49,538 bases of DNA from Caldivirga sp. UBA161 (GTDB lineage: Archaea > Thermoproteota > Thermoprotei > Thermoproteales > Thermocladiaceae), in NCBI RefSeq assembly GCF_002506515.1, contig NZ_DAXS01000011.1, positions 1 to 49,538 of the forward strand, written 5' to 3'. Every line of letters begins with the position of its first letter. The stretch's first letter is position 1. Positions 7,629-15,202 of this stretch are shown piece by piece. The notes beneath the pieces are model-generated. The model did no database searches and was not told where the DNA came from. It saw only the letters and a program-made list of their open reading frames with translations. Both the position numbers and the translations under genes were made by a program.

Positions 7629-9539
7629 ATGGCGCTTAGACCTGATATAGAGGAGAAGATTATTAAGATGCTGCCTGAGGAGGCTAAGGTAACTAGGATT
7701 GAGTTTGAGGGCCCTCACGTAACAGTGTACTCCATTAACCCAGGCTACATCATGAATAATAGTGAGTTAATAAAAATGCTTGCTAAGGAGCTTAAGAAGC
7801 ACATTATAATTAAGGGTGATGAGAAGGCTAGGGCGCCTAAGGAGGAGGTTGAGAAGGTTATTAGGAAGATGATAACTGATGGCGGTAATGAGGTTGATAA
7901 GGTTTACTTTAATGATCAATTGGGTGATGTCTACATATTCCTAAGGAAGCCCCAGGTTATTAAGGGGCTTGATAAGGCTATATTATCTCAAACAGGTTGG
8001 AGGCCAGTAATAGTTTCAACAGCCCTAGACATGTCTAAGGGTTTACCTAGGGATGACATAGATGCTGTCAATAATGTGGATATGTTGATGAGTAAGGAGA
8101 GGGCTGAGTTCCTGAAGAGCATTGGCTTAAGGATACATAGGCTACCGGTGTATAAGAATGAGTACGTTAAGGTAACTTGCCTAGGTGCATGCTTCGAAGT
8201 TGGTAGGAGCGCATTACTTATTGAGACCAGTGAAAGCAGGGTCCTGCTTGATGCTGGTGTTAAGCCCAGTGGGGGTATGGATGAGGCCCCATTTTTTGAC
8301 GTAATAGATGTGGATAATTTGGATGCTGTGGTGATCTCCCACGCTCACCTGGATCACATAGGCATGTTACCTTACCTCTATAAGTATGGTTATAAGGGCC
8401 CAGTATACATGACTGAGCCAACCAAGTACCTAATGGAGATTCTCCTAACGGATTACATAGACTTATCCTCTGAGCGTGGTTACTCGTACTATGGGTTAAG
8501 TGAATTAGCCTCAAGCCTATACCATAGCATCACTGTGGATTACGGTGATGTTACTGATATTTCACCTGACATTAAGTTAACCCTCTATGATGCTGGGCAT
8601 GAGATTGGCTCAGCCCTATCCCACCTCCACATTGGTAATGGATTATATAACATAGTTTACACCGGTGACTTCAAGTATGGGCCATCCAGGTTACTTAACC
8701 CAGCCCACAGCATCTTTAAGCGTGTGGAGTTGCTCATAATGGAGTCAACCTACGGGGGTAAGGATGATGTTCAGAAGCCTAGGGAGGAGGCTGAGGCTGA
8801 GTTAATTCAACTAATTAATAAGACCATTGAAAACGGCGGTAAGGTGCTTATACCAGTCTTCAGTACCGGTAGGGCTCAGGAAATATTATTCCTACTTAAT
8901 GACTCAATGCAGGTAGGTAAGTTGGCTAAGGCCCCAATATACGTTGACGGCATGGTTCTTCAAACACTTAATGTCCACTTAATGTTCCCAGATTACTTAA
9001 ACAATAATGTTAAGGAATTAATATACGATGGCGTTAACCCATTCATCTCAGAGTACGTTAAACCAGTGGAGAGGGCTAGGAATCCTGATAAGAGGCAGGA
9101 GCAGGTCATGGATATACTGCAGGGCCCACCATCAATAATACTGGCGCCGCATGGTATGCTTAATGGTGGACCTGCGATGGATTACTTCGTGCATATGGCT
9201 GATGACGCTAAGAACAGCTTAATATTCGTATCATACCAGGGGGAGGGGACTCTGGGTAGAAGGCTTATTCAAGGTGAACGTAAGGTTAACTTAAAGTACT
9301 ATGACCAAGACATTACGGTTAACGTAAACATGAATGTTTTCCATGAACCAGGCTTCTCAGGCCATAGTGATAGGAAGCAGTTAATGAATTATGTGGGTAG
9401 GATTGAGCCTAAGCCGCATAAGGTTATGCTTGTTCACGGTGAACCAGGTAAGTTAATGAACCTGGCATTAAGCATAGAGTTGAAGTATAAGATAGATACA
9501 GTCATGCTTAACCACCTTGAGACAATTAGGTTAGTTTAG
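7629..9539 (+). CDS. Archaeal CPSF-like KH/beta-CASP ribonuclease (aCPSF1, FttA)
   Basis: Homologue of the eukaryotic cleavage and polyadenylation nuclease CPSF73; in archaea aCPSF1/FttA cleaves nascent RNA and drives transcription termination. The N-terminal 140 or so residues form the KH-type RNA-binding region. The metallo-beta-lactamase motif 2, HAHLDH, is at 238-243, followed by DAGHEIGSA (motif 3), the YTGDFKYG motif 4, the beta-CASP region containing STGRAQEIL, and the C-terminal GFSGHSD with the conserved His. Length (636) is normal. It precedes the TIM-barrel-like gene by 37 bases, possibly in one transcript. Confidence 0.95.
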   Translation: MALRPDIEEKIIKMLPEEAKVTRIEFEGPHVTVYSINPGYIMNNSELIKMLAKELKKHIIIKGDEKARAPKEEVEKVIRKMITDGGNEVDKVYFNDQLGDVYIFLRKPQVIKGLDKAILSQTGWRPVIVSTALDMSKGLPRDDIDAVNNVDMLMSKERAEFLKSIGLRIHRLPVYKNEYVKVTCLGACFEVGRSALLIETSESRVLLDAGVKPSGGMDEAPFFDVIDVDNLDAVVISHAHLDHIGMLPYLYKYGYKGPVYMTEPTKYLMEILLTDYIDLSSERGYSYYGLSELASSLYHSITVDYGDVTDISPDIKLTLYDAGHEIGSALSHLHIGNGLYNIVYTGDFKYGPSRLLNPAHSIFKRVELLIMESTYGGKDDVQKPREEAEAELIQLINKTIENGGKVLIPVFSTGRAQEILFLLNDSMQVGKLAKAPIYVDGMVLQTLNVHLMFPDYLNNNVKELIYDGVNPFISEYVKPVERARNPDKRQEQVMDILQGPPSIILAPHGMLNGGPAMDYFVHMADDAKNSLIFVSYQGEGTLGRRLIQGERKVNLKYYDQDITVNVNMNVFHEPGFSGHSDRKQLMNYVGRIEPKPHKVMLVHGEPGKLMNLALSIELKYKIDTVMLNHLETIRLV

Positions 9540-9576
9540 GGAAATGTTAATTAATGTTGACTTGAATTAAGTATTA

Positions 9577-10290
9577 ATGGATGTGTTAATTGAGGTTAAT
9601 CCATTAAGGATTAAGCCTGAGGAGGTTAGTGGGCTGCAGGTAACCTTGAATACTGTGGATTACATTAAGGGTAATTGGGGTAAGTCATTACTTGAATTAG
9701 CCATTGAATTGGAGGAATACGAACCAGTCACGATCAGGGTACCAACCCCAAGGAGGATTAAGGATTTCACTAGAATAATGGAGTTAGCTAATTACCTAAA
9801 CTTAAGTAAAGTGATAATAAGGCCCCCGGGAAGTAACCTGGATGAGTTCCTTAATGTGGCTGCTGAATACAATATTGTGTTATCATGGTTCATAAATGCT
9901 GAAGCAGGCATACCCCCTATTCCTCCACCCCATAGGGTTAGTTTAACAGTGGATATACCGTCATTTAAGGGTTTAAGGAGGCTGCTTGAGTTTCTCCTAC
10001 CTAACCTCAATATTGTGAGCTTCATGTACGCTCATAATATTAAGAATGGTAAAGGCGGTTACCCAATAATGAATGGCCCCATTGATTACTTGAAGATAGC
10101 TAGAATACTGGCTGCATTAGGATGGAATGGAGCCGCTGTTTTGAGTTATAGGGATGAGTTCACAGGGAATTATAGGAATGATGTTAATGCATTGAAGGTG
10201 TTCATTGAGAGTGCTGGATCAACCGTGTTGGATAAGGGAACGTTGAGGATGCTTAACTCTATAATGAGGAGGCTAATGGGTAATTCTTAA
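9577..10290 (+). CDS. TIM-barrel-like protein, distant xylose-isomerase/AP-endonuclease-2 type
   Basis: A 237-residue protein with an alternating beta/alpha pattern: LSKVIIRPPG, NIVLSWFINAE, SLTVDIPSFKG, NIVSFMYAHN and AAVLSYRDEF all look like strand ends of a TIM barrel with possible acidic or His ligands (Glu of NAE, Asp of VDIP, His of AHN). The order resembles sugar-phosphate isomerase/AP endonuclease family 2 barrels, but the match is loose and the protein is short, so substrate and even metal binding are open. It follows aCPSF1 closely and is convergent with the regulator at 10313. Confidence 0.5.
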   Translation: MDVLIEVNPLRIKPEEVSGLQVTLNTVDYIKGNWGKSLLELAIELEEYEPVTIRVPTPRRIKDFTRIMELANYLNLSKVIIRPPGSNLDEFLNVAAEYNIVLSWFINAEAGIPPIPPPHRVSLTVDIPSFKGLRRLLEFLLPNLNIVSFMYAHNIKNGKGGYPIMNGPIDYLKIARILAALGWNGAAVLSYRDEFTGNYRNDVNALKVFIESAGSTVLDKGTLRMLNSIMRRLMGNS

Positions 10291-10312
10291 CTAAGGCTCT
10301 AATGCCTTGATC

Positions 10313-10645
10313 CTAATGCTGATTCTTATTCAACCTGTTATCCTTACTATACTTAAGTAATTTACTTATTAAATCCCAGTTAGTTAACCCGGCGTTACTT
10401 AACCTATAGTATATTCCATGGCTTGTCTGGACTCTTTCAATTAAATTATGCGCCTCAAGAATATCTAAGTGGTATGTAATGGTTCTGTAATTAACCTTAA
10501 GCGCCTTAGCTAATTGACTTGCGTTTAATTGACCACTCTGCTTAAGCAGGGTAAGTATCTTAAGTCTAGTCTCCCCACCCCTGGATGCGTAGAGTAGCCA
10601 AACCAATAATCTCCTAACATCCTTATAGTCTCTACTTCTATACAT
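10313..10645 (-). CDS. ArsR-like winged-helix transcriptional regulator
   Basis: A 110-residue DNA-binding protein. Residues 25-90 form a classic winged helix: TRLKILTLLKQSG, then SQLAKALKVNYRTITYHLDIL as the helix-turn-helix, and the wing HNLIERVQTSHGIYYRLS. The YHLDIL segment matches ArsR/archaeal HTH_20 regulators. No metal-binding Cys cluster is present, so it is not an obvious arsenic or metal sensor. The gene lies between the barrel protein (convergent) and thiDN (same strand, about 70 bases upstream on the minus strand); its targets are unknown. Confidence 0.82.
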   Translation of the reverse strand: MYRSRDYKDVRRLLVWLLYASRGGETRLKILTLLKQSGQLNASQLAKALKVNYRTITYHLDILEAHNLIERVQTSHGIYYRLSNAGLTNWDLISKLLKYSKDNRLNKNQH

Positions 10646-10712
10646 TCACCAGCCTAATTCACGGCTTCTGGTTTAATAAATTACTGAGTCATGGATTTTT
10701 ACTTAAGTATTA

Positions 10713-12023
10713 TTAACCAAGCGCCTTAATTAGCTTATTAACCACAGAGGTGGCTGATTCACCCATTATTACGAGGTCATTAACGCTGGTTAAGTGAATG
10801 GCATCAGGTACCCTATTCAATGACCTTAAAGCATTGTTAAGAGCACCACTAATGAGCATTGACTCATCTCCACTTAAATCATAGTCATACGTACTTAACC
10901 CCCTCTTAACCCCACTTATTAAATCACTTAAACCACTTATAAGTATCAGCGCCCTTAACTCAGGATTACTACTAACCATGCCTAAGGCGTACTTAACTAG
11001 GCGGCTGCTCCCACTACGCATAATTAGACTAATCGGCAATCCATCCTTAATGCTCCTCCAGGTTACTGCAATTACATTACGGGGATCAGTGGCGTAGGGC
11101 TGCGGTGGAGTTATGGCGATGCCGCCATTATCCTGGGGGTCAATTAACTCACCCACCTTGTTTTTAATAACACCCATTGCATTATTTAAATCCACCACGG
11201 CATCATACCTGTAGGCCCTTAACTCAACCCATGACATTGGGTTAACTGGGCCATGACCATGACCTAGGGGTAGGGAGTATTGAATGGCCATTGTTATTAA
11301 TTCCTTAGCCTGCCTAATGGAGTCCCAAGCATTCATACCCTTAGCTAAACCAGCAGCTATGGCTGCTGAGAAGCTGCATCCAGTACCGTGTGTGTTCCCT
11401 GTATTAATCCTAGGTGCACTCAACTCCCTGTATTCACCATTATCCCTAAAGTAAACTACATCAATGCTCTCAGCCCCTGTAAGGTGCCCACCCTTAACAA
11501 TAATAATCTCAGGGTGAAACTCCTCAGCAATCCTCTTAGCCGCTGCCTTGGCATCATCAAGGTTCCTGATTCTGATTCCTGAAAGTTCCTCAGCCTCAGG
11601 GACATTTGGGGTTACTACCTTGGCCAGGGGGATTATGGTTCTCCTTAAGGTGTCCATGGCATCCCTCCTCATTAACGGGTCCCCGCTCTTAGCGTACATT
11701 ACAGGGTCTACAACTAGTGGGAATCCCCACTTCTTAACCACCTTAGCTACGCTCTCCATTATGGGTGAACTACTTAACATCCCGGTCTTAGCTGCATCAA
11801 CACCAATATCCTCGGCAACGGCATTTACCTGGGCTTCAACAATGCTTGGTTCAACCTCCTGAATCGCCCTAACGCCAAGTGTATTCTGAGCTGTAACGGC
11901 GGTTAATGCAACCATGCCGTAGACCCCCATGGCGTGGAATGTCTTTAAGTCAGCCGTAATACCAGCTCCACCGCCTGAGTCGAGGCCAGCTATTGTTAGT
12001 GCCTTAGGTAACTTAACCACCAT
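10713..12023 (-). CDS. thiDN: Bifunctional HMP/HMP-phosphate kinase and thiamine-phosphate synthase (ThiD-ThiN fusion)
   Basis: Thiamine biosynthesis. The N-terminal 265 residues are a ThiD ribokinase-fold kinase: AGLDSGGGAGITADLKTF at the start, VDPVMYAKSG in the middle and NTHGTGCSFSAAIAAGLA as the anion-hole/catalytic segment with the base Cys/Asp region. After the GHGHGPVNP linker, residues about 270-436 form ThiN, the archaeal replacement for ThiE that joins the pyrimidine and thiazole phosphates; MRSGSSRLVKYALG is a conserved part. The fusion is common in archaea. No thiamine riboswitch is visible upstream. Confidence 0.93.
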   Translation of the reverse strand: MVVKLPKALTIAGLDSGGGAGITADLKTFHAMGVYGMVALTAVTAQNTLGVRAIQEVEPSIVEAQVNAVAEDIGVDAAKTGMLSSSPIMESVAKVVKKWGFPLVVDPVMYAKSGDPLMRRDAMDTLRRTIIPLAKVVTPNVPEAEELSGIRIRNLDDAKAAAKRIAEEFHPEIIIVKGGHLTGAESIDVVYFRDNGEYRELSAPRINTGNTHGTGCSFSAAIAAGLAKGMNAWDSIRQAKELITMAIQYSLPLGHGHGPVNPMSWVELRAYRYDAVVDLNNAMGVIKNKVGELIDPQDNGGIAITPPQPYATDPRNVIAVTWRSIKDGLPISLIMRSGSSRLVKYALGMVSSNPELRALILISGLSDLISGVKRGLSTYDYDLSGDESMLISGALNNALRSLNRVPDAIHLTSVNDLVIMGESATSVVNKLIKALG

Positions 12024-12258
12024 ACTTCATAGGGAGTTTAATCACCTTAATAAACACTACTATAGGTTACCTATAACGTAATTATAACACATGCATTAAG
12101 GTTAGATCAGCAGTTCCAGCAGTAATCACTCATCATGCAAATGCCTCCTCATCACTAAGGCTTAATCCTCAGGGAGTGGTTAATATGGTTAACTCAACGT
12201 TAATGCTGCAGCGTACAGGAGGCTTCATTCTTTAAATTAAGGGAAAGTTAACTAAGTT

Positions 12259-12275
12259 TTCCAGTATTTCTGGAA
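12259..12275. repeat. Perfect 6-bp inverted repeat
   Basis: TTCCAG, a 5-base loop, CTGGAA. It lies mid-way in the divergent intergenic region and might be an operator half-site pair or simply a chance hairpin. Confidence 0.4.
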
Positions 12276-12473
12276 TATAATGGATTACAGGTAATTCAGG
12301 AAAATCAATAGGGAATTCTACATGGGTAAGTAGTCTTTCATATTATCCTACTCATTTATGAGCTGTCTATATACTCCTTCACTCGTAATAATTATGCTTC
12401 TTATATTCGACGAGAATTAACTCAACTATGTTCATTAATAAATTGATATATGCAGCGGTGGTTAATGATGGGA

Positions 12474-12485
12474 AATATTTAAAAA
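12474..12485 (+). promoter_or_regulatory. TATA box of the arginine decarboxylase gene
   Basis: AATATTTAAAAA predicts transcription start near 12505, downstream of the possible TTG at 12498. This supports the ATG at 12522 as the true start. Confidence 0.55.
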
Positions 12486-12521
12486 CAGACCAGTTCCTTG
12501 ATTAATTGGGCAATTGGAAAA

Positions 12522-12926
12522 ATGTTGCAACAGCAGGAAAGTCCAATCCCCCGATTGGGGGTTGGGGAAGAGGGTGTGGTTGGTCGGCATGTGTTTGGTG
12601 AAGTATGGGGGGTTAATGATAAGTTACTTCAGGATGATGAATACTTAAAGAACCTTGTAATTAAGGCGGCGGAGGTCGCTAATATGCACTTAGTTGATGT
12701 TAAGGTTTGGCGCTTTGGAGGTGGGGATAAGGGTGGGGTATCGGTAATAGCTTTAGTGTTGGAGTCTCACATAGCAATACACACTTGGCCAGCATACAAC
12801 TACGCCACCATTGATGTCTACACGTGTGGTGAGCACTCAAGGCCTTGGGATGCCTATGATTACATAATAAGGCAACTTAACCCCAAGACCTTTACTAAGA
12901 CTATTGTAGATAGGAGTAGTAAGTGA
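12522..12926 (+). CDS. Pyruvoyl-dependent decarboxylase of the SpeD family, probably arginine decarboxylase proenzyme
   Basis: Polyamine synthesis. The family self-cleaves before a Ser to form a pyruvoyl group; the site is the Glu-Ser in VLESHIAIHTWPAYNY, with catalytic His residues and the TCGEHS Cys downstream. The pattern WRFGGGDKGGVSVIALV and the C-terminal DRSSK resemble crenarchaeal arginine decarboxylases, which evolved from S-adenosylmethionine decarboxylase, more than true AdoMetDC (which usually reads YGVSGVVVISESHL). I prefer ATG 12522 (134 residues) over TTG 12498 (142) because of the TATA position and family length. Cleavage Ser is residue 82 with this start. AdoMet specificity cannot be excluded from sequence alone. 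Confidence 0.85.
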   Translation: MLQQQESPIPRLGVGEEGVVGRHVFGEVWGVNDKLLQDDEYLKNLVIKAAEVANMHLVDVKVWRFGGGDKGGVSVIALVLESHIAIHTWPAYNYATIDVYTCGEHSRPWDAYDYIIRQLNPKTFTKTIVDRSSK

Positions 12927-12965
12927 GGTTGCTGTAATTAAATTCGTTAAACAAAACTAAACACC

Positions 12966-12988
12966 TATATTTTTCCTCTTCCTCATGC
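12966..12988 (+). terminator. Pyrimidine-rich terminator after the decarboxylase gene
   Basis: A run of T and C (TATATTTTTCCTCTTCCTC) about 40 bases after the stop resembles archaeal U-rich terminators. Confidence 0.4.
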
Positions 12989-13076
12989 TTTCCCATTCTT
13001 AAAATAATGCTCAATATTCTTCACTGCCACTCATCATGTGGTTAAGGTCATCACCACAACTGGGTGTAATTAAGGA

Positions 13077-14846
13077 TTAAAGTATGATGTATGTGGCTAT
13101 TATTGATAATACTATTGGGGCTATGAACAGTAGTGATGCGAGTATTGGCGTTAAACTAACTGCACTGGAGGCGGCTCTAACCATACCGTAAAATCCATCA
13201 GACCCTACTACGCGTATTCTACTTGAAACTTCGGTGTAACTGACCTTAACCACTGGGATTTTAGGATTATTAACTGCATTCAGTATTAGCCTTATTAACT
13301 CATCCTTACTAACCCAATCACCAACCACGTGGTAACCAACCTTACCGAAGAAGCCAGTGTACTGATGGTTATCAGTGGTTACTACTTCAGCCAAGTAACC
13401 CATTTCCTCCAGCCTCCTCCTAATTTCATTAGCTAGGTCAGGCTTAATGTTATTGCCATCAATAACCACTAGAGCTAATGAAGCGTTATTGAATCCCATT
13501 AACAGTATGTATACCCCATTATCCCCAATCTCCATGAATGAGCCAGGAACCTTACTCCTAGGTATGTGAATAACCCTTAGCCTTAACTCACCCTCAGCGT
13601 CAGGAGTATTCAGTACCTTCCTTAATCCATTAATTAAATCCTGCACATCATCATCACTCCAGGAATTATCACTACTGAAGCTGTTCTGTGAATCAACGAT
13701 TATGAATCTATTAATATCATTACCCAATTCCTCAGCGGCCTTATTATAAACATAGGTTGGTATATCATCCATGGACTTCCTTATGCGGGATACCAGGACT
13801 AGGTTCTTACCGTTGGCTATTGGTAAAACTACTAGCCTAATATCCCCCGACTCCACCCTTATGATTGGCTTAGCCCTAATTACTTCAGTGTGGTTACTGG
13901 ATCTAAGCTTAGCCATGGCTTGCTTAACACTATTAACTACAATCATGGTGTCGTCGTATGATGCAGGGTCAACTTCATGACCACCAACACCATGTAGGTA
14001 CACTAACTTCGTCTTCATTGACTTAGCAACCTTAACTAGAATGGGTATTAAGTCAGCCCCACCCACGTGGCTCACTGGCCCTGCATGGATGTAGGGTACG
14101 ACTATGAATGAATCATTGCCATTATCCTCAGTTACGTGAATTACGTGGATCCTAATGTCAGAATCTTTAGATGATCTTAGGAGGTGAAACTCCATGAATG
14201 ATCCATCACCGGTTATCATGGTGTATATGAATGCGCCGAACATTTTCAAGTAGTATAATGTCCCCTTAACCTTATGTATGATTATCATGGAGAGCATTAT
14301 TAGTATGGATATTAAGAAGAGCACTAGGTCAAGTAGCAGCACCCTGGGCATGCTTATGGCGTCATGGGTTAAGGTACCTATGATTAAGTAGGTGGGTAAT
14401 TGAATAATTATTACTATGACTAGGAGTAATGCCAAGTCCGTTAAGTAACCTACTGTTGACCTTGATCCAACTGGGTCCTTAAGTAGGGATACCATTAATG
14501 ATAATGGTGCCAGTGCGGCTAAGGCACCAGCCATAACCACTGGTTTACCTTCAATAATACTCATTGCTGAGTCTATTATTATTGACTCAATCATTATTAT
14601 TAATACTGTTGTGTAATATATTCTAAATGAACCTACGCCAGTCATCCTCATTGTTATTAACGCTAACGCTATTGAAGCCAGGATATAGAAGGTTGAGACT
14701 AGGAGGGAGTATAGTGGATTCAATCCTATTCTGCTTAGGATTAACGGTGGGGTAATTATCATTAGTACTAGGCCTATTAACCTAATTAAGCTGCCTGCAT
14801 GCATGCCGAAGAGTATCCCATAGCCGCGTTCAAACCTCCTACTCAT
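13077..14846 (-). CDS. DUF2070 family membrane protein
   Basis: Archaea-specific DUF2070 protein of unknown function. The first 210 residues contain about six or seven hydrophobic segments; a large soluble domain (about 215-560) follows, and one last membrane segment closes the protein. The soluble part has conserved-looking His/Gly motifs: IHAGPVSHVGGADLIP (His254, His260) and LHGVGGHEVDP (His285, His290), plus an acidic DSQNSFSSDNSW stretch near 395. These look like a metal-binding or hydrolase site, but no activity is known for the family. The minus-strand TATA-like TTTTAAATAATT lies just upstream. It is not in an obvious operon. Confidence 0.85.
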   Translation of the reverse strand: MSRRFERGYGILFGMHAGSLIRLIGLVLMIITPPLILSRIGLNPLYSLLVSTFYILASIALALITMRMTGVGSFRIYYTTVLIIMIESIIIDSAMSIIEGKPVVMAGALAALAPLSLMVSLLKDPVGSRSTVGYLTDLALLLVIVIIIQLPTYLIIGTLTHDAISMPRVLLLDLVLFLISILIMLSMIIIHKVKGTLYYLKMFGAFIYTMITGDGSFMEFHLLRSSKDSDIRIHVIHVTEDNGNDSFIVVPYIHAGPVSHVGGADLIPILVKVAKSMKTKLVYLHGVGGHEVDPASYDDTMIVVNSVKQAMAKLRSSNHTEVIRAKPIIRVESGDIRLVVLPIANGKNLVLVSRIRKSMDDIPTYVYNKAAEELGNDINRFIIVDSQNSFSSDNSWSDDDVQDLINGLRKVLNTPDAEGELRLRVIHIPRSKVPGSFMEIGDNGVYILLMGFNNASLALVVIDGNNIKPDLANEIRRRLEEMGYLAEVVTTDNHQYTGFFGKVGYHVVGDWVSKDELIRLILNAVNNPKIPVVKVSYTEVSSRIRVVGSDGFYGMVRAASSAVSLTPILASLLFIAPIVLSIIATYIIL

Positions 14847-14996
14847 TTAGCGGTTCACATAAGTGTTAATTATTTAAAAGTATCCGCATAGGGAATGAAG
14901 CCTCAAATTCAGTTAACTAATGAATCACCGGTAGCGCATTGAGTGCACAGCCCCCGTGCAGTGATCTCAGTATCATACTGGTCATTCTGGGGAGAA

Positions 14997-15008
14997 AAAT
15001 ATAAAAAC
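14997..15008 (+). promoter_or_regulatory. TATA box of the Cys-rich mini-protein/rpoB transcript
   Basis: AAATATAAAAAC is centred about 28 bases upstream of the ATG at 15032, the exact geometry of a leaderless archaeal start. It is the only strong promoter before rpoB. Confidence 0.65.
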
Positions 15009-15031
15009 ACTAAAGCTTAATGTAGAAGTCT

Positions 15032-15190
15032 ATGAATAAGGAATGTGTTCGACACTGCGTAGCTGAGTGCTACGATAATGACATTGGGGTTAATGAGAGC
15101 TGCCTCTCAGACTGCATAGAGGATTGCCTCATTACCTTACACGCCAAGCCGGCTACACTGGAGATGAAAGTTTATAAACCTACTCAGTGA
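15032..15190 (+). CDS. Small cysteine-rich protein, CX3CX3C twin motif
   Basis: A 52-residue protein too short for routine gene calls. Cysteines are at 5, 9, 13 and 24, 28, 32, giving CX3CX3C, a 10-residue spacer, then CX3CX3C. With i, i+4 spacing each triplet would line one face of a helix, suggesting a helical hairpin cross-linked by disulfides or holding metal. The body is acidic; the C-terminus ends VYKPTQ. A strong TATA box at the leaderless distance supports the start. The stop at 15188-15190 is only 12 bases before rpoB's GTG, so the two are probably co-transcribed. I know no characterised family for it; a link to RNA polymerase is inference. Confidence 0.65.
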   Translation: MNKECVRHCVAECYDNDIGVNESCLSDCIEDCLITLHAKPATLEMKVYKPTQ

Positions 15191-15202
15191 TGATGTAGGC
15201 TT

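Larger units (their letters stand above)
12024..12521. other. Intergenic region between thiDN and the decarboxylase gene
   Basis: Nearly 500 bases with divergent promoters. A perfect hairpin, TTCCAG-TATTT-CTGGAA, sits at 12259-12275. Several TGATGA/CTGA-like pieces occur on the minus strand around 12110-12160 but do not form a convincing guide RNA. No gene longer than 16 codons with start signals was found, and no riboswitch could be recognised. Confidence 0.5.

Noticed and set aside
12110..12160. C/D-box guide RNA on the minus strand
   Set aside because: GTGATGA and ATGATGA strings occur, but there is no D' box between them and the distance to the following CTGA is too long for a guide.
12024..12200. 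Possible thiamine (TPP) riboswitch upstream of thiDN
   Set aside because: A CTGAGG string is present on the minus strand, but the ACCTGA and other conserved parts and the paired stems are missing.
15040..15055. GTTCGAC string as a tRNA T-loop
   Set aside because: No acceptor stem, anticodon arm or D arm surrounds it; it lies within the cysteine-rich reading frame.
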